Source: CAWBRT01 sp963832365
Lineage (GTDB): Bacteria; Acidobacteriota; Terriglobia; Terriglobales; Acidobacteriaceae
Assembly (NCBI GenBank): GCA_963832365.1
Contig: CAWHUL010000030.1
Location: 184,079-248,078 of the forward strand
Direction of reading: 5' to 3'
Length of the DNA stretch: 64,000 bases
Shown: positions 34,507 to 42,672 of the stretch, piece by piece
How the letters are laid out: each line of letters opens with the position of its first letter
Position numbering within the stretch: position 1 is the first letter of the stretch
The notes under the pieces: generated by a model
Databases searched by the model: none
The model's input: the letters and a program-made list of their open reading frames with translations, nothing else
Told to the model about the DNA's origin: nothing
Position numbers and translations under genes: made by a program

Positions 34507-35184
34507 ATGCTATTGCCGCAAGCGTCGCAGCTCCACTCCTTCTTTTCCTCTTTCGGTACTTTTACGCTTGTGGCATTGAGTTCGGTGTTTTTCCTCGTCG
34601 ATCCATTCGCCGCCATTCCGGCATTCCTGGCGATGACCGCAAACCAGGAACCCCTTACCAGACGCCGGATGGCGAAGCGTGCCGCCTGGACGTGTTTCGG
34701 AGTGCTGTCGGTGTTTGCGGTTTCGGGCGGGCTGATTTTCCGTATGTTCGGCATCACGCTGGCCGCTTTTGAAATCGCAGGCGGCCTGATCCTGTTGCTG
34801 ATAGGTCTTGAGATGATTCAGGCGCGGCGCTCCGCCACCCAGGAACAACCGAGCGAAACCCTCGAAGGATCTATGAAGGACGACATAGGGATCACACCGC
34901 TCGGCGTGCCGATGCTGGCCGGACCGGGGGCAATCTCGACCGTGATGGTGCTGACCGGAGCTTCGCCGCGCTGGTTGCACATTTCGGTGGTTTTGGTTGC
35001 CATCGTTGTAACGTCGGGGGCCTCTTACCTGATACTGGCAGGTGCGGACCGCATTCGCCGGCGGCTTGGCGAAACCGGAATCCGTATCATGATGCGCATG
35101 ATGGGGCTTTTGCTGACCGCCATCGCAGTCCAGTTCGTGATTAACGGCCTGATTTTGATTGGCGTGATTCCGGGCGGAGGATGA
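34507..35184 (+). CDS. MarC-family integral membrane protein
   Basis: This 225-residue protein has six hydrophobic segments and the MarC/UPF0056 signatures SVFFLVDPFAAIPAF near the start, GLILLLIGLEMI, and TPLGVPMLAGPGAIST in the middle. The family's transport function is unsettled. CGGAG lies 9 bases upstream of the ATG. It is separated from the eRF1-like gene by a terminator, so it is probably not part of that operon. Confidence 0.85.
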   Translation: MLLPQASQLHSFFSSFGTFTLVALSSVFFLVDPFAAIPAFLAMTANQEPLTRRRMAKRAAWTCFGVLSVFAVSGGLIFRMFGITLAAFEIAGGLILLLIGLEMIQARRSATQEQPSETLEGSMKDDIGITPLGVPMLAGPGAISTVMVLTGASPRWLHISVVLVAIVVTSGASYLILAGADRIRRRLGETGIRIMMRMMGLLLTAIAVQFVINGLILIGVIPGGG

Positions 35185-35396
35185 GGCCGCGCCGCTGAGA
35201 GCTGACGGCGGGAGCCTGTTGGCGCTAGGTGCTTTTTGGGGGTAAGTTACGATAACGCCTGTTTACGACAGTTTGAGTACAGCAAAAAGATGTTCTTCAT
35301 CACTTCTCAACTCGGTATCCGTCTCGACATTGGCATTCACCTCCGTTAGGTGGTATTCTCCCGAACGAACTTGCTAATCCGCTCTAGAGGAACCCG

Positions 35397-35990
35397 ATGC
35401 GACGCTCTGTATGGATCACTCCCTTGTGCGCGATGCTGGCGCTAGTGGCAGCTGCCGAAGAGGCTCCTAGTGTGAAAGTCAGAGGCCATATGCTTGGCGA
35501 AACTGTGGCCGAGTTTTCCCGGCGATTCGGGTGCGCTCGCCTAATGGCTCTATCGCAGAAGGAAGCAAAACGCGAAAGAGTCATTGGAGACGTGGTGGAA
35601 TGCAATCTTTTATCGACTCCCCCAGACGGGCGCTTCACAGTGCCGTTGAGTGGAATAAAAGACGACGCCCCAAGTGGCCGAGAGGATATGGGGGATCAGA
35701 TTTCATTCCGAAACGGAGTTGCTGTTGCCATTACCGTAACTGCGCCCACTTGGAGCACACTTTTCGCTGACGTAGTAGAGAGATATGGCAAGCCTGCGCG
35801 CACATCGGAAGAGCAGCGCCAAAACAATGTTGCCTCATGGTTCACCTTACACAAGGCGATTTGGGAGCTACCGAGCGGTGTCACAATCGTCGCCCTTGAG
35901 GAGTTCGCTCCACGATTGCCTCAGGCAAAAGTGACGTTTTTCGCGCCGGGCGAAGCCACGAAGCCCGCCAAAGCAAATAGTCTGGACTGA
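35397..35990 (+). CDS. Exported protein of unknown function
   Basis: I do not recognise this 197-residue protein. It has a short signal peptide (VWITPLCAMLALVAAAEE, cleavage near residue 20). The mature part begins VKVRGHMLGETVAEFSRRFGC, a pattern seen in small acidobacterial exported proteins, and has conserved-looking Cys residues at CARL and VECNLL. GAGGAA lies about 5 bases upstream of the ATG. Base composition is a little more AT-rich than its neighbours. Confidence 0.7.
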   Translation: MRRSVWITPLCAMLALVAAAEEAPSVKVRGHMLGETVAEFSRRFGCARLMALSQKEAKRERVIGDVVECNLLSTPPDGRFTVPLSGIKDDAPSGREDMGDQISFRNGVAVAITVTAPTWSTLFADVVERYGKPARTSEEQRQNNVASWFTLHKAIWELPSGVTIVALEEFAPRLPQAKVTFFAPGEATKPAKANSLD

Positions 35991-36418
35991 CGAACGTTGT
36001 CGCACTCTGCGCGAAACGCTGGTATCAACATGATGTAGAGTCATGCTGGTTCGGGAGTCCAAACTCCGATGAGGGCGAAGAGCGAGCCTTCACACCTCAC
36101 CTCAGAACTTACCCAACCCTACCAAGTCCTCGTTACTGAACGTCTTCTCCGTCCGTCACATCAGGAAGGGTCTCACTGCCATCATCATTTCTGTGAGCGT
36201 TAAAGAAACTCAGCACTGAATAAGACGCCCCGAGCAGGCACAGGTCTAAACCCGCGAATCGCACCGAAAAATTGCCTTCTCGATAATTACGGGCGAGATG
36301 AGCGCGAGTGGGAGATAAAGTACAAATTAGGCAACCGCGCTAACAAAACTACCCCAGGTCAGCCCAAAAGCAGGGCGGACCTGGGGCACCCGAGACCGAT
36401 CTTAGGTGTCCAGGTGAT
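35991..36418. other. Intergenic region, possible gene remnant
   Basis: No convincing gene is visible. On the minus strand a frame of about 70 codons is open from about 36344 to a stop at about 36132, without a usable start codon. It may be the tail of a decayed gene. One hairpin repeat lies at 36347-36393. Confidence 0.4.
36347..36393 (-). repeat. GGGTGCCCCA-family hairpin repeat, minus orientation
   Basis: ACCCCAGGTCAGCCC and GGGCGGACCTGGGGCACC pair around AAAAGCA. It lies between two converging genes. Confidence 0.85.
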
Positions 36419-37597
36419 TCAGAAAGCGTCAATCCCCGTGATGGCCGTGCCCAGGATAAGGGTGTGGACATCGTGGGTTCCTTCGTAGGTCTTAACCGAC
36501 TCCAGATTCGCCATGTGGCGGAAGACCGGATATTCATCGGCGATGCCGTTGGCGCCCAGGATGTCGCGCGCCATGCGGGCGCACTCCAGCGCCATCCAGA
36601 CGTTGTTTCGCTTCGCCATGGAGATATGCTGGTGTCCGGCTTTCCCCTCATCCTTGAGACGGCCGACTTGCAGAACGAGGAGTTGTCCCTTGGTGATCTC
36701 GTTCAACATCCAGACCAGCTTCTCCTGCACCAGTTGATGCGATGCGATCGGCTTGTCGTGGAACTGCTTACGGAACATCGCATACTGAAGCGCCGTGTCG
36801 TAGCATGCCATGGCGGCCCCGAGCGCTCCCCAGGCGATCCCGTACCGCGCCTGGTTCAGGCACATGAGCGCCGACTTGAGTCCATCGGATTTCGGCAGAA
36901 TGTTCTGACAGGGAATGCGGACGTCTTGCAGCGACAGGGAAGAGGTGACCGAGGCCCGCAGAGACCATTTCCCGTGCACGTCCTGGGCGCTGAAGCCGGG
37001 GCGGTCGGTCTCGACCAGGAACCCGCGGACTTTGCCGTCCTGTTCCTCGTTCTTTGCCCAGATCACGGCAACGTCGGCAATGGAGCCGGAGGTGATCCAC
37101 ATCTTCTCGCCGCTCAACACGTACTCGTGTCCTTCGCGGCGGGCGCGCGTGCGCATGGCACCGGGATTGGAGCCCGCATCGGGCTCGGTAAGGCCGAAGC
37201 AGCCGAGTTTCGTTCCCGCGGCCATCGCGGGAAGCCACTGCTCTTTCTGTTCCTCGCTGCCGAAGGTGTGAATGGGATACATGCAGAGCGCCGATTGCAC
37301 GCTGACGAAGGATCGCACGCCGCTATCGCCGCGTTCCATTTCCTGCATGATGAGGCCGTACTCGACGTTGTTCATCTCCGCGCAGCCATAGCCCCGCAGG
37401 GTGGCGCCGAAAAACCCGAGTTCGGCCATGGGTTGCACCAGTTCCCTTGGGAAGCGGCCTTCCCGGTTGCACTCTTCGATGATAGGAATCAGATTGTCTT
37501 CGATGAACTGGCGCGCCGTGTCGCGCACCATGAGCTCTTCGTCTGAGAGCAGCGAGTCGAATTGAATGAAATCGAAGCCTTTAAATTTGATGGCCAT
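36419..37597 (-). CDS. Acyl-CoA dehydrogenase, glutaryl-CoA dehydrogenase-like
   Basis: This 392-residue flavoprotein has the acyl-CoA dehydrogenase signatures CFGLTEPDAGSNPGAMRT (FAD/substrate binding) and, near the C-terminus, YEGTHDVHTLILG, which carries the catalytic Glu. The N-terminal FDFIQFDSLLSDEELMVRDTARQF opening, GYGCAEMNNVEYGLI, and YEGTHDVH are closest to glutaryl-CoA dehydrogenases of lysine/tryptophan breakdown. It transfers electrons to ETF. The gene stands alone, so the pathway is inferred from sequence style only. Confidence 0.88.
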   Translation of the reverse strand: MAIKFKGFDFIQFDSLLSDEELMVRDTARQFIEDNLIPIIEECNREGRFPRELVQPMAELGFFGATLRGYGCAEMNNVEYGLIMQEMERGDSGVRSFVSVQSALCMYPIHTFGSEEQKEQWLPAMAAGTKLGCFGLTEPDAGSNPGAMRTRARREGHEYVLSGEKMWITSGSIADVAVIWAKNEEQDGKVRGFLVETDRPGFSAQDVHGKWSLRASVTSSLSLQDVRIPCQNILPKSDGLKSALMCLNQARYGIAWGALGAAMACYDTALQYAMFRKQFHDKPIASHQLVQEKLVWMLNEITKGQLLVLQVGRLKDEGKAGHQHISMAKRNNVWMALECARMARDILGANGIADEYPVFRHMANLESVKTYEGTHDVHTLILGTAITGIDAF

Positions 37598-37795
37598 AAG
37601 TCCTCGGGGCTGACACCCTTGCTCGGGCCTGCCGCCCTGAATTGAATTTGTAAAGCGAACCTAGCCAACCTTAGCACAACAACCGGGAAAATGAAGGGGC
37701 CTCGGAAGGGCGGGTCATGGCGTGAGCAATGAGCGATAATCTATCCACAGCGGCACAGGCGAGAAAGTTCCAGCACGCAAGGGCTGCGACTGAAC

Positions 37796-37826
37796 AAAAA
37801 AGTGGGGAGTCTATGAAACTCCCCAC
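37796..37826 (-). terminator. Terminator-like hairpin on the minus strand
   Basis: GTGGGGAGT and ACTCCCCAC form a perfect 9-bp stem with a CTATGAA loop. Read on the minus strand it is followed by six Ts. No minus-strand gene lies immediately upstream of it. Confidence 0.6.
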
Positions 37827-37907
37827 ACAGAAGCGACAGAGGCGATATCGAACTATGAGATTCCGGCAGGAAGCGCGCCGGTTGTATCCTCTTCGGGAAG
37901 AAATCAG

Positions 37908-38921
37908 GTGACGACGGTGGCAGCAGCGACTCAATCGCAGCGATGGTGTCTGGGTGAAGAGTTGTGGCACTCCTTCGGCGGACAACGCATGCGGTATCTA
38001 CGGCTTACACCCCCGCAAGCAAAAAGCCGGCTTGCCGGGGATCCCGGGCTTGGGCCGTCTGCAAATCTTCACCCGGCGCGTACGCCGTTGGTTCTTATTC
38101 ACGGACTCCTGGGCTATTCGTTCTCCTGGCGCCATAATCTCGAAGAACTGGCGTATGCGCGTGAGGTTTACGCGGTTGATCTGCTTGGCATCGGCTACTC
38201 GGACCGCCCGCGCTCGGGTACCGTGGACCTGGGTCTTCACGAGACCGCAGGGCGCTTGCTGGAATGGTTCGAGGCCCTCGGGCTGAGAAATGTGGATCTG
38301 CTTGGCACATCGCACGGAGGCGCCGTGGCGATGATGATGGCCGCCCTGGAGCGTGAGCACGGAAGCAGCGCGGCTGTCAGGCGATTGGTGCTGGCTGCGC
38401 CGGCGAATCCGTGGTCTCACCTGGGCGCGAGGCGTATTGCTTTTTTGGGCTCCAGCTTTGGACGGTGGATGACCGGCCTGTCGCCACTGAGCTTGAAGAG
38501 AGGGCTCCGGGCCGCACGCTCAGTAGCGCTGAGCCGCATGTATGGTGATCCAAAAAAAGTTACGGTCGAGACCTTGAATGGCTACGGCCAAATGATCGAT
38601 TTGCCGGGGACGATCGAGTATGCTCTGGAGGTCGTGCGCTCGTGGAAGCAAGACATGCGCGAGCTGAAATCGCGATTTCATGTTCTTGCCGACGTGCCCG
38701 CTTTGCTGCTGTGGGGCAGCCTTGACCGTGCGGTCGCCCCTGAAAGTGCGCACGAACTGGCGACGAACCTGAAGAATGCGAAGCTGATCGTGATGGACGG
38801 CATTGGCCACATGCCTTACGAAGAGGCACCGGAACCATTCAACCGGCTGGTGCTGGATTTCCTTGATGGCGGGGACTCGCCTGCGGTAGGGAGTTCACCC
38901 GGCGCACTAAATTCCGATTGA
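37908..38921 (+). CDS. Alpha/beta hydrolase
   Basis: This 337-residue protein has the alpha/beta hydrolase fold. LVLIHGLLGYSFSWRHN is the oxyanion-hole strand, GTSHGGAVA the nucleophile elbow (Ser), LLLWGSLDRAVAPE the acid region (Asp), and DGIGHMPYEEAPE the catalytic His. Substrate is unknown. The GTG start at 37908 overlaps the end of a weak GGAAG-containing leader. It appears to be its own unit. Confidence 0.88.
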   Translation: MTTVAAATQSQRWCLGEELWHSFGGQRMRYLRLTPPQAKSRLAGDPGLGPSANLHPARTPLVLIHGLLGYSFSWRHNLEELAYAREVYAVDLLGIGYSDRPRSGTVDLGLHETAGRLLEWFEALGLRNVDLLGTSHGGAVAMMMAALEREHGSSAAVRRLVLAAPANPWSHLGARRIAFLGSSFGRWMTGLSPLSLKRGLRAARSVALSRMYGDPKKVTVETLNGYGQMIDLPGTIEYALEVVRSWKQDMRELKSRFHVLADVPALLLWGSLDRAVAPESAHELATNLKNAKLIVMDGIGHMPYEEAPEPFNRLVLDFLDGGDSPAVGSSPGALNSD

Positions 38922-39021
38922 CGAACTCGATCAGTTCTGCGGTCATAGTAGATTCGGCTCAGTGAGCCTGTAGCGGGGCCCCCCCGACGCGTGCCGCAGT
39001 TGCGCGGGTTGGGGCAGGACG

Positions 39022-39726
39022 GTGCACTTGCACGGACTTGGCGATCAGATTTTCGAGATTCTCCGCGGCTACTTTGCCGCACACGGATACTGGACGTTGT
39101 TCTTCGCCCTGCTGCTCGAAAATGCCGGCATTCCGTTGCCGGGCGAGACGATGTTGCTGTTCGCGAGTTTTCTCGCTTTTTCCGAGCACCAGCTCCAATT
39201 GCCGTGGATAATCCTGACCGGAATTGTGGCCACAACACTGGGCGACAATCTGGGCTACTCGATTGGACGGAGGGGTGGGCGTCCCTTGCTCGATCGCTAT
39301 GTGCGTGTGTTTAGCATTCGTGGGCACGCCGTTGAGAAGATGATCGAGAAGGGTGAAGAATTGTTCCGGCGGCACGGCGACCTGACCATCTTCGTTGCCC
39401 GCTTCATTTTTGGAATGCGCATCATCGCGGGGCCGCTGGCCGGGGTGTTAAGGATGCCCTGGGGCAAGTTCGTGCTGTTTAATTTCCTGGGCGCCACCAC
39501 ATGGGTTACTGTTATTGCGTTTGCGGGCTACGAGTTTGGGGAGCACTGGGCGGAACTCATCAAGATGGTGGGCAGGGCGAATCTGGCGATCACTGCGGTG
39601 GCGGGATACGTCGCATTGTTGCTATGGCGCCGCCACAGAGCCGCACGGCAAAAGGCGAAAGACGCCGATGGCGAAGTTGCCGAGAAGCAATCGGTGGAGG
39701 AGACTAAGACTGGCTTGCGTCCGTGA
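39022..39726 (+). CDS. DedA-family (VTT-domain) membrane protein
   Basis: This 234-residue protein matches DedA. It has ENAGIPLPGETMLLFASFLA near residue 33, TLGDNLGYSIGRRGG, then the amphipathic FVARFIFGMRIIAGPLAGVLRMPWGKFVLFN region split over two helices. Family members are lipid scramblases or flippases linked to undecaprenyl-phosphate or PE recycling. The start is GTG with GGCAGGAC upstream. The C-terminal 30 residues are charged and cytosolic. Confidence 0.9.
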   Translation: MHLHGLGDQIFEILRGYFAAHGYWTLFFALLLENAGIPLPGETMLLFASFLAFSEHQLQLPWIILTGIVATTLGDNLGYSIGRRGGRPLLDRYVRVFSIRGHAVEKMIEKGEELFRRHGDLTIFVARFIFGMRIIAGPLAGVLRMPWGKFVLFNFLGATTWVTVIAFAGYEFGEHWAELIKMVGRANLAITAVAGYVALLLWRRHRAARQKAKDADGEVAEKQSVEETKTGLRP

Positions 39727-39774
39727 CAACTGGGCGAATGTGAGTCGGAGAACACAACCAGTTTTTTCAGGTGA

Positions 39775-41142
39775 ATGCGACTTTTCAGCGCACATAAAGA
39801 AACGATTATCCGCTCGTCGATCGCGGTGTTTGGACTCGCCTTGGCGTTCGCGGCGGCGGTCCTTTCGTCGGCGGCTCGGGAGACGGGGAACCTGCTAGCC
39901 ACGGCTATTCTTGCGTCCGCGGCACTGCTGCTCTCCGCCGTGGTCGCTATTGCCACCGTGCCTTACCTCACAAAGCGCGTGGCCGCCGAGCGGGTGCGCG
40001 CTGCGCTGGATTACCAGGTCACGAAAGAGGGGATGGTCTATCTCGGTTTTGTGCTGGTGATTGCCATCGCGGCCCTGAACACCGGGAATAATCTGCTGTT
40101 CCTGATCGTGTCCGCGTTGTTGGCCGCGGTTGCGGTCAGCGGAGCGGCTTCGGCCGCGGAGTTGCGCATCCTCGACTTGACGGCCAATTTTCCTGAACAT
40201 GCATTTGCCAAGAAGGCGTGCCCGGCCCACATCACGATCAGGAACCCCAGCCGCTGGCTGCCCGCATTCTCCATTGCCGTCGTTTCGCCCCGCCAAAAAG
40301 GGTCCAAGAAGGTCTGGCATTGGCAGCCAACCAAGTTTGAATTTCCCAAGCCCTCATCGGGGCGCAAGCCGTGGGTGCGCTTGCGAGATCTGAAGCTGGA
40401 ACGCACAGAGCAAACTGAGCTGCCGTCCATTCTGCGGCAACCGCTGTATTTCCCCTACATCGGACCGCAAGGCTCGGCCGGAGCTGAGTTAGCGCTGTTC
40501 TTTGACCGCCGTGGACGCTACGTGCAGAACGCATTCGGCCTTTCGACGCGATTTCCTTTCTCGTTTCTGCTCAAGACGCGCAAAGTGACGCTGAATCGCG
40601 AGTTGATCGTTTATCCAAAGGTCGAGCAGACTGAAGAATTTTATGAGATGCTGCCGCTGATAACCGGAGAATTTGAAAACCACATCCGGGGCCGAGGGCA
40701 CGACCTCTACCGCATTCGTGATTATGAACCGGAGGACTCGGCCCGCCATGTCGATTGGAAACTGAGCGCAAAGACGGGCGTTCTGAAGATTCGGGAATTT
40801 GCCAGGGAAGATGAGCACCGGCTTCGAATTGTCTTCGATAACGCCTCGCCCGGGATGGCCTCGACCGAACGCTACGAGCGCGGCGTGAGCCTGTGCGCTT
40901 CGCTCGCCTTCTACCTGGCGGAGCAGAGTGCGTCGCTGACCTTTGCGGCACAAGGGTTGGCCGAACCCACGCTTTGGGGATTTTTGCACCACTTGGCGCT
41001 GGTTGAGCCCGCGTCCGATCCTTCGGTTCTCGACTCGCTCTCGCTTGGGGCGGACTTCAACCTGGTACTCACCTGGAGACCGCGCGGGTCGGTGGTCACT
41101 TCAGTGTGGCAGTCCTCCTACGTAGTGTTCCTCAATTCATAA
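39775..41142 (+). CDS. DUF58-domain membrane protein
   Basis: This 455-residue protein has two N-terminal hydrophobic hairpins (residues about 12-65 and 85-125), a beta-rich middle, and the DUF58 signature RGRGHDLYRIRDYEPEDSARHVDWK near residue 310, followed by a vWA-like fold. DUF58 proteins usually sit beside MoxR ATPases and transglutaminase proteins; neither is next to it here. It begins 48 bases after DedA on the same strand. Function is unknown. Confidence 0.85.
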   Translation: MRLFSAHKETIIRSSIAVFGLALAFAAAVLSSAARETGNLLATAILASAALLLSAVVAIATVPYLTKRVAAERVRAALDYQVTKEGMVYLGFVLVIAIAALNTGNNLLFLIVSALLAAVAVSGAASAAELRILDLTANFPEHAFAKKACPAHITIRNPSRWLPAFSIAVVSPRQKGSKKVWHWQPTKFEFPKPSSGRKPWVRLRDLKLERTEQTELPSILRQPLYFPYIGPQGSAGAELALFFDRRGRYVQNAFGLSTRFPFSFLLKTRKVTLNRELIVYPKVEQTEEFYEMLPLITGEFENHIRGRGHDLYRIRDYEPEDSARHVDWKLSAKTGVLKIREFAREDEHRLRIVFDNASPGMASTERYERGVSLCASLAFYLAEQSASLTFAAQGLAEPTLWGFLHHLALVEPASDPSVLDSLSLGADFNLVLTWRPRGSVVTSVWQSSYVVFLNS

Positions 41143-41282
41143 AGAAAACCTAAAATTTAGTTGTAATCCAGAGCTGGATTGGGACATATACTGTGCCTCT
41201 TCAGGCTGCGTGGGGCAGCCGCAATCCACAACTTGTGATTTTCATCCGAGATGAGCGCAGCAGCGCTCACGGGGGCCTTTCC

Positions 41283-41708
41283 ATGAGCACCATTCGCGAT
41301 CTGATCCAAGACCGCAAAGTCCATAGCTTGCAGGCAACCGAGTCGGTCATGACTGCCGCGCTCTACATGACACAGTGCAATATCGGCGCCATTCCGGTAA
41401 TGGATGGAGAGCGATTGGCCGGCGTGTTCTCCGAGCGCGACATCCTGATGCGCGTGGTGGCCGCAAAGCGCACCCCGGAGTCGACGTTGCTGCGCGAAGT
41501 GATGACTTCGGAGCCGTTCATCGTAGGCCCCAACGACCCGGTCGAGCGCTGCATGATCGCCATGAAGCAGCATGGCTTCCGCCACCTCCCCGTATGCGAA
41601 GGCGAAAGACTCGTCGGATTCATCTCGCTGCGGGACCTGCTGCTGCACGATCTGGACGAAAAAGAAGTGGACCTTCGCATGATGCGCGCTTATCTCAACG
41701 CGAGTTGA
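41283..41708 (+). CDS. CBS-domain pair protein
   Basis: This 141-residue protein is two CBS repeats (about 8-65 and 73-130). Typical segments are IGAIPVMDGERLAGVFSERDILMRV and FRHLPVCEGERLVGFISLRDLL, split at the domain joint. CBS pairs bind adenosine nucleotides and usually regulate a partner, but none is adjacent. I chose ATG 41283 because GGGGG lies about 6 bases upstream; the frame is open further upstream without supporting signals. Confidence 0.87.
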   Translation: MSTIRDLIQDRKVHSLQATESVMTAALYMTQCNIGAIPVMDGERLAGVFSERDILMRVVAAKRTPESTLLREVMTSEPFIVGPNDPVERCMIAMKQHGFRHLPVCEGERLVGFISLRDLLLHDLDEKEVDLRMMRAYLNAS

Positions 41709-42065
41709 GACAAGGCGCTTCGATCAGCTCTTCGGCACCGTCGACGCTTCGTCAGCTCCAATCACCGAAACGAGCGGTGCTCTCCGCGACCCCGAAGTTA
41801 GAAGGAACGTCCGATCCCTCAGGGGCTAAAGCCCGCTCTTCTCTTGGCTCGGGACGGCATCGCTAAAGAGGATGCTGAAAAACTCGTAGAAGTGTCATCC
41901 TGAGGTCGCGCCGGTTTTGCGCGTCCGAAGGATCTGTTTTATCCCCAGCATGCGCAAACAGCAGATCCTTCGCTTCGCTCAGCGATGACACCTCAGAAAT
42001 GAGTTCTTGCCGCAGCCTGTAAAGCCATGCCCCTTCAAAGATTTTTGAAACAAACTCCCAGAAAG
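41709..42065. other. Intergenic region with a MITE-like repeat
   Basis: No gene is visible. It is dominated by the GTCATCCTGAG-family element at 41868-42019. Confidence 0.6.
41868..42019. repeat. MITE-like element of the GTCATCCTGAG family
   Basis: The outer ends ATGCTGAAAAACTCG and (reverse strand) CAGGCTGCGGCAAGAACTC are related. Inside them GTCATCCTGAG (41894) ... GAAGGATCTGTTT faces AAACAGCAGATCCTTCG ... GATGACA (to 41990). It can fold into one long hairpin and carries no gene. Confidence 0.65.
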
Positions 42066-42563
42066 CTATTCGCGGGATTTCAACTTTAAGGAGTCGATCA
42101 CTTGGGATCCGGTTCGAGCTTCCCTTGAAACCAGCGGCGCGCTGGTGTTGCAGGTTGCCAGCAGCAACGTCTTCCCGTTGCTGAGAAACATGACACGCCA
42201 GTGGTCGCCTTCGGAATCACGAAATTTTGCGCTCGCTTTTTGTTTGGTTCCTTTCTCGAGTTTGCCGCGTCCGTTGCTGGGCGCTGTCTGCATAAATCTT
42301 TTGAGAAAGTCACGCGCGTCGAGTGGCCCGGTTGTCTTGTCCTGTTTGAAAGCAGTCACGACGATCGATGTGGTTTCCGAGGGGGCTTCAATTTCGAGAT
42401 CGTCGTTGGTTTGCCGCAGCGTCCAGAATGGCGGCACGGCGATGCTGACGTGGCCTCGGGGAACGGTGTAGATTCCAGGGTTGCAAGACTTACGAGTTGT
42501 TTTTTGGCTGTTACGGCTGGGCTTTGCGGTTTTCTTTGGAGTCTTCTTCTTTGATGTTGCCAT
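42066..42563 (-). CDS. Small basic protein of unknown function
   Basis: I do not recognise this 165-residue protein. The first 30 residues are Lys/Thr/Ser-rich, like a histone-like or nucleic-acid-binding tail. The rest looks like a beta-rich globular domain (YTVPRGHVSIAVPPFWTL, then IEAPSETTSIVVTAF) with GDHWRVMFLSNGKTLLLATCN near the end. The start is ATG 42563 with GAGGAA close upstream. It is the last gene before the DUF255 gene, on the same strand, 109 bases downstream of that gene's stop. Confidence 0.65.
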   Translation of the reverse strand: MATSKKKTPKKTAKPSRNSQKTTRKSCNPGIYTVPRGHVSIAVPPFWTLRQTNDDLEIEAPSETTSIVVTAFKQDKTTGPLDARDFLKRFMQTAPSNGRGKLEKGTKQKASAKFRDSEGDHWRVMFLSNGKTLLLATCNTSAPLVSREARTGSQVIDSLKLKSRE

Positions 42564-42672
42564 GGTTCCTCGTTTCGCTTGCATTTAGTACGTATGACTC
42601 AAAATCAGAAAGGAATCTGCACTGCACGGACCTTCGCTCCCGCGGCTTCACTCAGGATTTCGGGCATTCTGC

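Noticed and set aside
36132..36344. Open minus-strand frame of about 70 codons
   Set aside because: No start codon with a ribosome binding site and no recognisable motif. It is kept only as a possible remnant in the intergenic entry.
37729..37911. Small plus-strand open frame of 60 codons before the alpha/beta hydrolase
   Set aside because: It runs through the terminator-like hairpin, has no ribosome binding site and is very basic low-complexity sequence.
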